NCBI GenBank assembly: GCA_963575745.1
Contig: CAUYUJ010014194.1
Location: 726,001 to 790,000, forward strand
Reading direction: 5' to 3'
DNA length: 64,000 nucleotides
DNA from: Prorocentrum cordatum
Lineage: Eukaryota > Sar > Dinophyceae > Prorocentrales > Prorocentraceae
Below, in pieces: positions 46,134 through 54,512 of this stretch. The notes under the pieces are model-generated. The model made no database searches. It had not been told where the DNA came from and saw only the letters and a program-made list of their open reading frames with translations. The translations under genes were made by a program, and so were the position numbers. Every line of letters begins with the position of its first letter. The first letter of the stretch is position 1.

Positions 46134-46349
46134 ATCTCTGCGGGAGCCGTGCTCTGCCCGGACTGGTCGCCCGCGTGCTGCGCCACCGCCTCCGGCGCCG
46201 CGCGGCGGCCCAGCGCGCTCTCGGGCAGCCGGAGCATATCGCCCGGGGGCGGGGCGCTGGCAGCTCCCGCGGCGGGGGGAAAAAGGCGCACGGGAAATCC
46301 AAAAACACTGCGGGGGCGCGCGAGCGCAGGCGAGGGCGCTGACAGCAGC

Positions 46350-46525
46350 CGAGCCCAGAATCGAATCGATAGATCAGATGGGCGATCGAAACGAATCGGA
46401 TCGGTGGAAATCGGCAGCCGAGTCTGGAGAAGTCGAATCGGCGGAAATCGGCAGGCCAATGGGCCTCCGTTGAGAAAACGGAAATCGGAAGTCGTCGAAA
46501 TCGAATCGAATCCAATCGTAGTCGA
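46350..46525 (+). repeat. GAATCGGARATCGG-rich degenerate repeat
   Basis: GAATCGAATCGATAG, GGAAATCGGCAGCC, GGAAATCGGCAGGCC and GGAAATCGGAAGTCG show a 10-20-bp degenerate periodicity. Confidence 0.65.
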
Positions 46526-46746
46526 GATGAGCTCTGCACAGGGGCCGTCAAAACGGCAAGCACATACGATAAGGACTCTTGCTCAGGGTAAGAGGTGTCC
46601 ATGGGGCACCTGCTCGCAGACCGACGTCTTTTTCGATGCGACTACGGCAGAACTGCTCGGGGTGTCGAGCCAGCCCTGGGGGACGGGTTGCAAAATTCGA
46701 GAAATCAGATGGCGCCCCAAACCCCCACAAAGGGGGAACCCAAAAA

Positions 46747-46903
46747 GTACGGATGCCGCGACTCCTCGCGACTCTCTCTCCCTGGGCGCCTTTCTGACCA
46801 GAGTTTCGAGGCGAATCCGGCCGTGGCGGCGAGAGCCTCCCAGACGCCTCCATAAGGCGAGAACGAGGGAAGGGCAGCGGTATCGTTCCCCTTCCTCCTC
46901 TGA
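46747..46903 (+). repeat. Dispersed repeat R2, copy d
   Basis: GTACGGATGCCGCGACTCC at the left; TTTCTGACCAGAGTTTCGAGG and CGAATCCGGCCGTGGCGGCGA inside; and GGGCAGCGGTATCGTTCCCC with CTTCCTCCTCTGA at the right. It lies 0.75 kb from copy c in the same orientation. Confidence 0.8.
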
Positions 46904-46989
46904 CAGAAAGGATCCTTGGCGGCGAGGCCTTCAGAGGGCCGGGGGTCCCGCGCGGCCTCGGCCCAAGGCCAAGCGACTTCCATGGAGAG

Positions 46990-47150
46990 AACGACGGAGA
47001 ATGAGGAGGAAGAGGAGGAGGAGGAGGAGGAGGAGGAGGGAGAGGGGATTAAAGGAAGAGGAGGAAGAGGAAGACGGGGAAGAGGAAGAGGAGGAGGAAT
47101 AATATGAAGAGGAGGATGAAGAAGAGGAGGAATAGGCGGAAGAGGAGGAG
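46990..47150 (+). repeat. GGA/AGAGGAG tract
   Basis: GAGGAGGAAGAGGAGGAGGAG low-complexity purine sequence. Confidence 0.9.
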
Positions 47151-47359
47151 GGCATCTGTGAATTCCTGTCCCGCGCCGCGCCTGCAGAGGCCGTCTGGGC
47201 CCAATCACCGAGCCACGGCTTCCTCCTCGGAAGGAGCATCGGCACCGGCCGCATGCGAGTATCGTTTCACTGGCGTGGCTTGGGCCCCACTGGCCGATGT
47301 ACCTTATGTTGCATCGTTGGGGTATCTCGTCTGTCCTATCGCGCCAACCATCCGTGTCG

Positions 47360-47460
47360 CACCCATGTCGAATCCGTGTCGAACGCGTCGAATCCGTGTC
47401 GATGCCGTGTCGAACTCACGTCGAATTCACGCCCAATCCGCGTAGAACCCACGTCGGAGT
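47360..47460 (+). repeat. GTCGAATCCGTGTCGAAC minisatellite
   Basis: TGTCGAATCCGTGTCGAACGC and CGTCGAATTCACG-type units of 10-18 bp repeat about six times. Confidence 0.75.
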
Positions 47461-48951
47461 ACGAGAAAAGAGGGCATTTACATAACAGGAAAGGTCCCCC
47501 GAAGATGCAACGTAATGTATCCCCCTGGATGGGGATATGTAGGCTGTTCCCTTTGGGCTTCGAAGGGCCTATCCACAACTGTGGGTGTGTGTGTGATGGT
47601 GGCGTTGAAGTACCATGGTCACATGAAGTTTGGGACAGCATAAACGATACTGATCATGGGTGCTCAGCACACTGGGAATTGGGTCGATGTGAAATGGTGT
47701 GGCGCTCTCCTGGCATGTTCCCTCACCATCCCGCGCGGACCCTCTCCTGCCACTCTCCTGCACGCTGCCAAAACACCCTCTACTGGGTATCCATGTCGGT
47801 GGCGCTGAGGGCCCGGGGGTGATCCGGGTCTGGAGTGCAGGAGGAAGCCGAGAAAGCACGCAAAACAAGCACTCAAGCGGTCTCGGAGGTCACACGGCCG
47901 AGCCCCGAACCACTCTGGCAGGGCTCCAGCCCGAAGGAGCAAGAGGAGGAGGAGGAGGGGGAGGAGGAGGACGAGGAGGGGAGGGCGATGATAGGGAGAA
48001 GAAGCAGGAGCAGGGAAAACGAGGGGGACCTCGAGATGAACTCGACGGCCCTCGTCGCGTGCTCGCGAGGAAGAGCCCAGAAGTCTGATGTGTTGGTCTG
48101 CTCGACACGAGGCCCCCGAATCTCCTGACCCGTTCCCTAGGACGGTTTGTTTCTTCCCATGGGTTGTATGACAGCCCCGGGGCCCGACGAACAATATTTA
48201 TCTGGACTGTTTCAGGGCATCGGACTTCTGGGCTTCCTGTCTGCTCGTGCAAGACGATGGTCGTCTGTGACTGCATTGTTCGTACTGTTTCGATCAAGGT
48301 GCCTTGATCTGCTCGCTGGCTGCCTGGGCTAGCGAGCGAATTCCTCCGCAGAGGGGGCACGAGGCCGCGGCGGTGCCGGGGTCCTTGAGGCCCTGCGCTG
48401 CCAAGAGGCCCTGCATCGGGGCCTGGCGGCCGCGGGTGCGGCCGCGAGCGGAAGCCAAATCTCCGACGATATGTTTGTTCAATGCCGGCATGTTTCCTCG
48501 GTTCCAGCCTCCGGGACTCCGCATGAGGCCTCGGGGACATCAAACATTCATTCGAAACAGAGAACTACCTACCCCCAGGGAGGGGATCGGGACCTCCAGA
48601 ACCGCGCATTGACCAAAACACTTCGGATGACTAGGAAGACGACGCAGGGAGGGCGAGGAAAGGGACCCATATCCCCAGCGTCTTTCTTGCTTAACATTGA
48701 ACCGGAGAGGCTGCTGTTCGTCCAGCCATCGGGGGGGGGAGTTTTCCGACTCCAATGCCTTCAGAATAATGCCTGGGACGAAACGTGTTGCCCCAGCATG
48801 AAGAGGGGTCGAAAGCTCTCGGGCCCGCATGTTGACACAATCCTAGGACGGACAGAATCTACTGGCATAGTTTGCTGTTGGTGCGTTCCGGGGGCTCCGG
48901 CATTTCTAACAGCCTTCGCGCTGGGTACTGCACTTTGCGTCGGATATTGTC
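47461..48951. other. No established gene
   Basis: Plus-strand frames at 47253-47822 and 48471-48959 have less extreme composition than typical shadows, but no motif. The second runs into the MITE-1 element, whose first TGA supplies its stop, so its C-terminal end is not native. A GAGGAGGAGGAGGGGGAGG tract lies at 47945-47985. Confidence 0.35.
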
Positions 48952-48956
48952 TTCTC

Positions 48957-49123
48957 TGACTACCTACCAAACCACCCCAACCCAACCCGAAGACCCGAAT
49001 TTCGGGTTGGGGGGGGTACGGGCTTCATGTGTGTTTTCTCGACGTTCCCAGACCCCCCCCAACTGGAAATGGAGGGCAAATTGGGGCCTTCGGGTTGGGT
49101 TGGGGTGGTTTGGCGGGTGGTGA
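48957..49123. mobile_element. MITE-1 copy 3 (5-bp TSD TTCTC)
   Basis: This 167-bp copy has the same ends as copies 1 and 2 (TGACTACCTACCAAACCACC at the left; the right end complements TCACCACCCGCCAAACCACC). TTCTC flanks both ends (48952-48956 and 49124-49128). It lacks an 11-bp internal segment, because the other copies have CCCGAATTTGACCCGAATTTC where this one has a single CCCGAATTTC. Confidence 0.93.
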
Positions 49124-49128
49124 TTCTC

Positions 49129-49732
49129 TGCCTGGCGCCGATGGTCGGTCACCCATTCGCAATCGAGTAGTCGCTCGTACGTCGTGGGGGGCTACCTGGC
49201 ACTTGCTGGTCCCCCTTCTCGTTGCCGAGCGCGGGGGGGGGGGGACGGTTGCGCGCCCGCCCACCGCTGCGCACTGCGCGCGTCGGCGGATTTCCAAAGA
49301 CCTGGTGCGGCAACTCACGCGCGGCTCTGGCACATTCTCTGGGGGTGAATTTTGAAGGGGCCCCAGGACACACAAATAAATACACACAAATCAAAAGATT
49401 CCCCATATTTTCCCATATTTTCTGGGTTTCTGTCTTCCCCACCACTTCCCATATTTTTGTATATTTTCCTGGGGATCGACGATTAATTGTGTCTGTGTGT
49501 TTCTTCCCCTCCTGAAATTTGGAAAACATCCAGAAACGTTTTTTGAAATTCCGGAATCCTTCTTGAAAAGTTCTGGATTTCAGAATTGCTGGGATGTCCT
49601 GCGCGGCGGGCGCATTCCACCCCTCATGCTTGCAAATGGCCGGGCTCCTGTTTGAAAAATGCCGGAAACGCTTTTGCAACGCAACAAAAAAACGGAAGCG
49701 TTTTTTGTTGAACCACTCTACATCGAGGAAGC
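49129..49732. other. No recognised gene; CCCATATTTT short repeats
   Basis: TTCCCCATATTTTCCCATATT at 49398-49425 and CTTCCCATATTTTTGTATATT at 49445-49465 are AT-rich tandem-like repeats. No gene is supported. Confidence 0.4.
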
Positions 49733-49880
49733 AAAACTATGCGCATACACCGATTCTGGCCAGGCCCACCCTGAGCCTAGGATCGGTGAATACGCCATCC
49801 TGCCTTGGCCAGGAGGGCACATGCACCGATCCTGGGCCCAGGATGGGCCAGGCCAGGATCGGTGCATGTGCATAGTTCTC
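49733..49880. mobile_element. Nested palindromic element (MITE-like)
   Basis: The outer arms AAACTATGCGCATACACCGAT (left) and ATCGGTGCATGTGCATAGTT (right) are near complements that extend inward through CTGGCCAGGCCCACCCTG. Each half also contains its own hairpin around ACCGATNCTGG and CCAGGATCGGTG. ACCGATCCTGG motifs near 9.72 and 9.97 kb suggest a family. No target duplication was recognised. Confidence 0.65.
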
Positions 49881-50755
49881 TTCGCCCGATCTACACGCCA
49901 GAAATAATTTCCGGGTGGCCCCACGGGCGCGGCCTGCTGATTCACGCACCGCGCCGCGCGCGCTTGGGCGCAGCGCGCGCCGCGCCCTGCGGCCGCGAAC
50001 CGCGCTCGAAGGGCTCGCTTCAAAAATCGCGCCGCGGCAGCTGCGACTCGCAGACCCCCCAAGAGCAAAACATAATGCAATGCAGCTTGGAATCTCCGAG
50101 GGCGCCCCGATGCGCGACGGAATGCGCTCGACCATTCGTCCCTGGAGCCCGCGCGGAAGAACAGGAAAAGCTGTAACTCTTGAAAACTATCAATATCAAT
50201 ACTACTTCGTGCTCCTCTGAAATCAGAAGGGCGGAGGCTTGGCCGTCGGGGCCCCCTGGAGCTCAGGGGGGCGGGCCCCGCTCGAGCGGCCCCCCTTTTC
50301 CAAGCGCGCGATATTAAGCCCAGGCCCCCATCTCGGTCGGGGCCCCCTAACATTCTTCCGAGGCGCCTCGGGGGCGCCTCCTCCCTTTCAAAGCCCTGCG
50401 CCCGCGGGGGGGGGGGCAGGGGGGGGGGGGCGGGGGGGGGGGGGGGGAAAGGTTGGGGCACGTGGGCGGGCGGGAAGGAAGCGAACGACGGTATTGCCTC
50501 CTGGGAGTACGGAGGGCAGTATTGGAGCCTGCCCTGGCCGTCTTGAAATCCACGCGAGACCGACGCCCAAGCATATCGGGCCGCCTCCAGGGGATCCTGG
50601 GCCACCCAGTCATGCTCGGGAACAACCCCATGGGTCCCAAACAGCTGGACTGGCCGCCTGCTCCCTGATTGTCCGGCCGAGGTCCCACTCCAGAAGCACC
50701 TGGTCCCAAGTCATCATCACGTGCGCATGTGCCAATGCCAGAATGGAGGGGGGCG
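49881..50755. other. No recognised gene; long G run
   Basis: A nearly uninterrupted G tract lies at 50408-50450. The long minus-strand frame through this region is Pro/Ala/Arg-rich and without motifs. Confidence 0.5.
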
Positions 50756-50756
50756 A

Positions 50757-51945
50757 ACGGTCATTCACTGTCCCTGGGCGCGTGGCAGAAGTGGAAATCC
50801 GCGGTGCGGATTGGTGTTGTCGGTGCTGGTGTTGTTGTTGATGGTGATGTTCTTGTTGCTGCTGCTGTTGCTGTTGGTGTTTTGCTTTTTGTTTGTGGAT
50901 CTTGATGTGTTTGTTGTTATCGTCGTTGTTGTTGCTGGTGTCGATGATGGTGCTGTTGTTGGGTTCTCAACTCTGGGGAAAACAAATATGGTTGATCCCC
51001 CCTCCCACGGTAACCATTCCATGATTCAATGGAGGTGCTTCTCCCGGGGCCCGCACGCTGCTTCTACAAGGGCAAACGAGGTGTCACCAAACCCCCAATT
51101 TACAACAACAGCGGTTCCCGCCTGATGCTTCAAGTCGCCCTCTCACGCGGGATGTCCTGAAAGATATGCAGGAATCGCGCTCTCGCGCGGGACTGCCTTA
51201 CAATGTGTTCAGACGCCGCGCTCTCGACTCTCAAGCATCACGCTCTCGCTTGGGCCAAACTCTTGATTGACATGCGAATCCGGCTTTCGCCCGAGACTCG
51301 CGATTCTTGCAGGACGCACGCTTCAACAATCCGCCTGCTCGACCTGGCCGCCTGGGCCCGCCTTGCCGACCCGCCTGTCAAGGTCTAACCGCCCGATCTG
51401 CCCGTCTTGTTCTGCCACGTGCTTTTTGCCCCTACCCCCCCCTCCTGCTATGTACTTTCTCTTTCGTGTTCCATCCTCCCCCATCCCATTCGTCTCTTTA
51501 TTCCATGCGTTCTCCCTTCCCCTGCCGTATGGGCTGTATGCAATACGCGTTGCTGATAATAAAGGTATGCCGCAAGGGGATACAGTCGAAGACGGGGAGT
51601 GATTGTTGTTGTTGTTGTTGTTAATGGTGATGGTGTTGTTGCTGTTGGTGGTGTTGCGGCTGTTGTTATTGTTTTTGTTGTTGTTCTTGTTGTCGTTGTC
51701 GTTGTTGTTGTTGTTGTTGTTGTTGTTCTTGTTGTTGTTGTTGCTGCTGTCTGTTGTTTATTGTCGTCGTCCCGCCCGCGACCTGGCCTGCGACACACTC
51801 GCATCCCACCCGCGACCCACCCCGCGACCCACCCCGCAACCCACCCGCGACCCACCCCGCGACCCACCCGCGAGCCACCCCACGACCCACCCCGAGACCC
51901 ACCGCGCGCCCGCCCGCTCACTCTTATCCGCAACTGCGGGGTGCT
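50757..51945 (+). mobile_element. Composite interspersed repeat K, copy 2 (plus)
   Basis: The module order matches copy 1: GGTCATTCACTGTCCCTGGGC, a GTTGTTGTT tract (50815-50965), TTGATCCCCCCTCCCACGGTA and CTTCTCCCGGGGCCCGCA, GAGGTGTCACCAAA, TCGCGCTCTCGCGCG motifs, CGCCTGCTCGACCTGGCCGCC, a second GTTGTTGTT tract (51603-51760), and a terminal GCGACCCACCC minisatellite (51775-51905) ending CTTATCCGCAACTGCGGGGTG. It carries no recognised protein domain. Confidence 0.75.
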
Positions 51946-51949
51946 ACAT

Positions 51950-51975
51950 GTGTATATATTATATATATATACACA
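51950..51975. repeat. (TA)n tract
   Basis: TGTATATATTATATATATATAC, directly after repeat K. Confidence 0.85.
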
Positions 51976-52064
51976 TAAGCACGCGCGTGCATTCCCCAAG
52001 CAGTGTTTGCACTTAGGGGTCTCTGCTTCGCACTCGCAAGGGATGCGACGGATGCCCCAGCTTT

Positions 52065-52305
52065 CGCCACATTGGCGCCCGTGCCCGCGGGTGGCCGACC
52101 TGCGAACCCCGTGCGCTCGGTGGGCTTCCCGAGGCTTCGTCTCGTTGGCGCGCGTGCCCGCTCGTGGGCGCCTCGTGGGCTCCCCGTGCGCCGGGTGGCT
52201 GTTCCAAAGTCTTTCTCACTGGCGCCCGTGCCGTGCGCCGGGTGTCCCGAGATTTCGCCTCGCTGGCGCCCGTGTCCGCTCGCGGGCGTCCCGTGGGCGC
52301 CCTTT
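52065..52305 (+). repeat. ~75-bp tandem repeat with GGCGCCCGTGCC
   Basis: TTGGCGCCCGTGCCCGCGGGT, TTGGCGCGCGTGCCCGCTCGT, CTGGCGCCCGTGCCGTGCGCC and CTGGCGCCCGTGTCCGCTCGC recur at 60-80-bp spacing, each preceded by TTTCGCC or TTTCTCA-like phrases. Confidence 0.75.
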
Positions 52306-52650
52306 GCGCTTACGCTACATAGCTTGCACGACATGGCTTGCAACACGTAGTGTGCATCACATACTTAGCTCGCAGTGCACAACTCACACCGTATCGCTTG
52401 TAGCATAGCTTACAGGACATAGCTTGCACAAGTTATATTATACTGCGTATATTGCCGCATAGCCCACACAGCACACGTTAAACAACATAGCTCACAACAC
52501 ATGGCTTACACGAAACCGATTTACACAAACGAGTGGCGTAGCTCGTATACCTCACGCCACATAGCATGCACGCCTTATTGTGGCAAGCTCCAAATGGCTT
52601 ATACAACATCTTGCACCACATAGCTTGCACTCCGCCTCCACAGTACAATA
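52306..52650 (-). repeat. GTGTAAGCTATG satellite family, locus 3, reverse orientation
   Basis: ACATAGCTTGCACGACATGGC, CATAGCTTACAGGACATAGCT, ACATAGCTCACAACACATGGC and others are reverse complements of the units at 30.46 and 32.98 kb. Spacing is about 22-26 bp with strong divergence. Confidence 0.7.
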
Positions 52651-53440
52651 GCTCACTGTTTGGGGTCCACGCTGGCTAAGATATATGCGCGTAGGTGGTT
52701 GTGTAGAACCGATCATACAGAAGCTCGAACGTCCGAAAGCAAGACAAGACTGAGAGCCGGCAACCTACTCTTGACTCGTGGAACAAGCGAATGGGCTCAG
52801 TGAGAGCCTGGTCGATCCCGTGACGCACAGCATGAGGCACGAAGGATGCAAAGAAACGGGGCAGCACAACACACACACACACACACACTCATGTCTTGGT
52901 GTTGAGGCCGAACGCGCGGCGGCGCGGCGCGGCGCCGACATGGACACCGACACAGACACAGCTGTGCGGTACGCACAGTTGCGTGACGGCACAGAGACAA
53001 ACATAAGGACGACTGCTGACAAAGGACCACGAGAACCTGGGGGCAGGCAGGGACATGATGGCCACGCACAGCGGGGGACGACCGTGCGAAATGAGGCAAC
53101 GTCGCCTTGGCGGAATACTCAAAATTGTACGCCATCTGGGAGTACGCCATCTGGGGCGGCTGCAGATTGCGGGCCTCTCCGCTCGGACACGACAGCGGGG
53201 CGCGCGGGAGGTCGGAGACCGCACTCCGTGAGGAATGCAGCGGCGGGACGGTGACGTCGGCAGGTGCCCTACAGATCAGAAGACGAACTCGGTGAGGTAG
53301 TGAACTGTGCGGACAGTGGAACTGAAGATGGCGCCGCACAGGAAGCCAGGCCACCCTCGATCCGACGCGAGTCGGGAGGTCCGCCCGCAATGAGGGGCAC
53401 GCCGGATCAGCCCAGGCCTCTTCACCCCCCCCGAAACCTC
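52651..53440. other. No recognised gene; (CA)n tract
   Basis: CACACACACACACACACAC lies at 52869-52888. ACGCCATCTGGGAGT and ACGCCATCTGGGGC form a short duplication at 53130-53158. No motif was found in frames on either strand. Confidence 0.4.
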
Positions 53441-53444
53441 CCCT

Positions 53445-53680
53445 AGATCTTCTTGGGGATCCCAAAGCCGTGTGGTGATAAAACGTGCGGAGACCTCGGA
53501 ACCCCAAGAGACCTCACCGCACGGTCCGTCACCGCACGGTTTTGGGACCCTGGAGGCCCCTGTCGCCCGAGACATCCTCGGAGAGGGACTCGAGTCCCAC
53601 AACCGTGCGGTGACCTCGAATCCCCACCGACTCGCCGCACGGTGTGGTCACCACACCGTTTTGGGGGCCCCCTATCTTCC
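53445..53680 (+). repeat. CCGTGCGGTGACC/CCGCACGGT repeat, two units
   Basis: Two ~85-bp units, about 140 bp apart, contain CCGTGYGGTGA, GACCTCG, CACCGCACGGT and ACNGTTTTGGGRCCC. The CCGTGCGG/CCGCACGG pairs give small hairpins. Confidence 0.7.
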
Positions 53681-53756
53681 CCCACCAAAGGAAATCCACC
53701 GGGGCCCTCCCTGAAAGCCCCCGGGGGCCCCCCGTAAGACCCCGTGCGCCCCTGAG

Positions 53757-53895
53757 GGCGGAATCGGTCAGCATCGAATCGGGAAATCGGGCCGCATCGG
53801 ACTTGCGCGTCGGATCGGGCCGCATCGGCACGAAGTCGAAGTCGAAACGGCTCGGCCGCGCAAGGATGCGCAACAGCGCCATGCAAGCGTCGGCC
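53757..53895 (+). repeat. Dispersed repeat S, copy 2
   Basis: CGGTCAGCATCGAATCGGGAA, GGCCGCATCGGCACGAAGTCG and GCGCAACAGCGCCATGCAAGC align with 16845-17005 and 61148-61300. Confidence 0.7.
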
Positions 53896-53940
53896 GCCGT
53901 GGGATTGGAGAAACCATGAGATTGGAGAGACCAACACTTA

Positions 53941-54083
53941 CTGATACCGCTGCCCCCCCGAAGTTCTCCCAGGATGCGTTGTGACCAGAACTTTGAGGCG
54001 AATCCAGCGGTGGCGACGAGGACCTTCCAGGAGACCCCCAAAGAGAAAAACGAGACAAGGGTAGCAGTATCGGCACCTCTTCC
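53941..54083 (+). repeat. Dispersed repeat R2, copy e
   Basis: CTGATACCGCTGCCCC at the left, TTGTGACCAGAACTTTGAGGC and GAATCCAGCGGTGGCGACGAG inside, and GTAGCAGTATCGGCACCTC at the right. The terminal GATACCGCTRCCC arms pair, supporting an inverted-repeat structure. Confidence 0.8.
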
Positions 54084-54140
54084 CCAATGCGATCGCGCGC
54101 TCAATCTCCACCGATGGTTCTCATTCTCCTCGCCCACACA

Positions 54141-54296
54141 CCCCGGTCTCGCAAGAGAGAAGAATTAGAGGGGGCGCTCACGGAGAACATTGAGACGAAC
54201 GAGGATAACATCGGGTGGGGGTAAATCGAGCATCTCTGAGATACGGCGGCTCTGGAGGATATCTCTGGCGCCGCGGCCTTCTCATGTCATTCCAGA
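54141..54296. repeat. Left 156-bp direct repeat flanking the LINE
   Basis: It begins CCCCGGTCTCGCAAGAGAGA and ends CTCATGTCATTCCAGA. It is identical to 58759-58914 except for two substitutions that I can see (about 98.7% identity). Its 3' part (GGCGCCGCGGCCTTC) belongs to dispersed repeat D2, so this is host sequence duplicated at the insertion, not part of the LINE. Confidence 0.9.
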
Positions 54297-54512
54297 TCGA
54301 TCGAAGCGAAGCAACCATGCGCAAAGCGCGCGTGGGCAAGACAATTGGCGAGCGTGCGAGCTACGCCAAACGCGTGAGCTGGCGGACAGCAGGCGCCAAA
54401 CGCGCGACAAGACAGACAGCTACGACGCGCCAGATGCGCACCGGGAGGATGAGGAGAGGAGGAAGATGACGACGATGTGTGTTTCAGCCAAGGCGCATAG
54501 GCAATGCCATTC

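Noticed and set aside
48471-48959. 162-codon plus-strand gene ending at 48959
   Set aside because: Its stop codon is the first TGA of the MITE-1 insertion, and the rest has no recognisable domain.
49718-50605. 295-codon minus-strand frame
   Set aside because: Composition is purely GC-driven, it crosses the palindromic element and a long G run, and it has no motif.
54297-54512. Host gene in the LINE 3' region
   Set aside because: The sequence lies inside the direct repeats and directly follows the ORF2 stop, so it is the element's 3' UTR.
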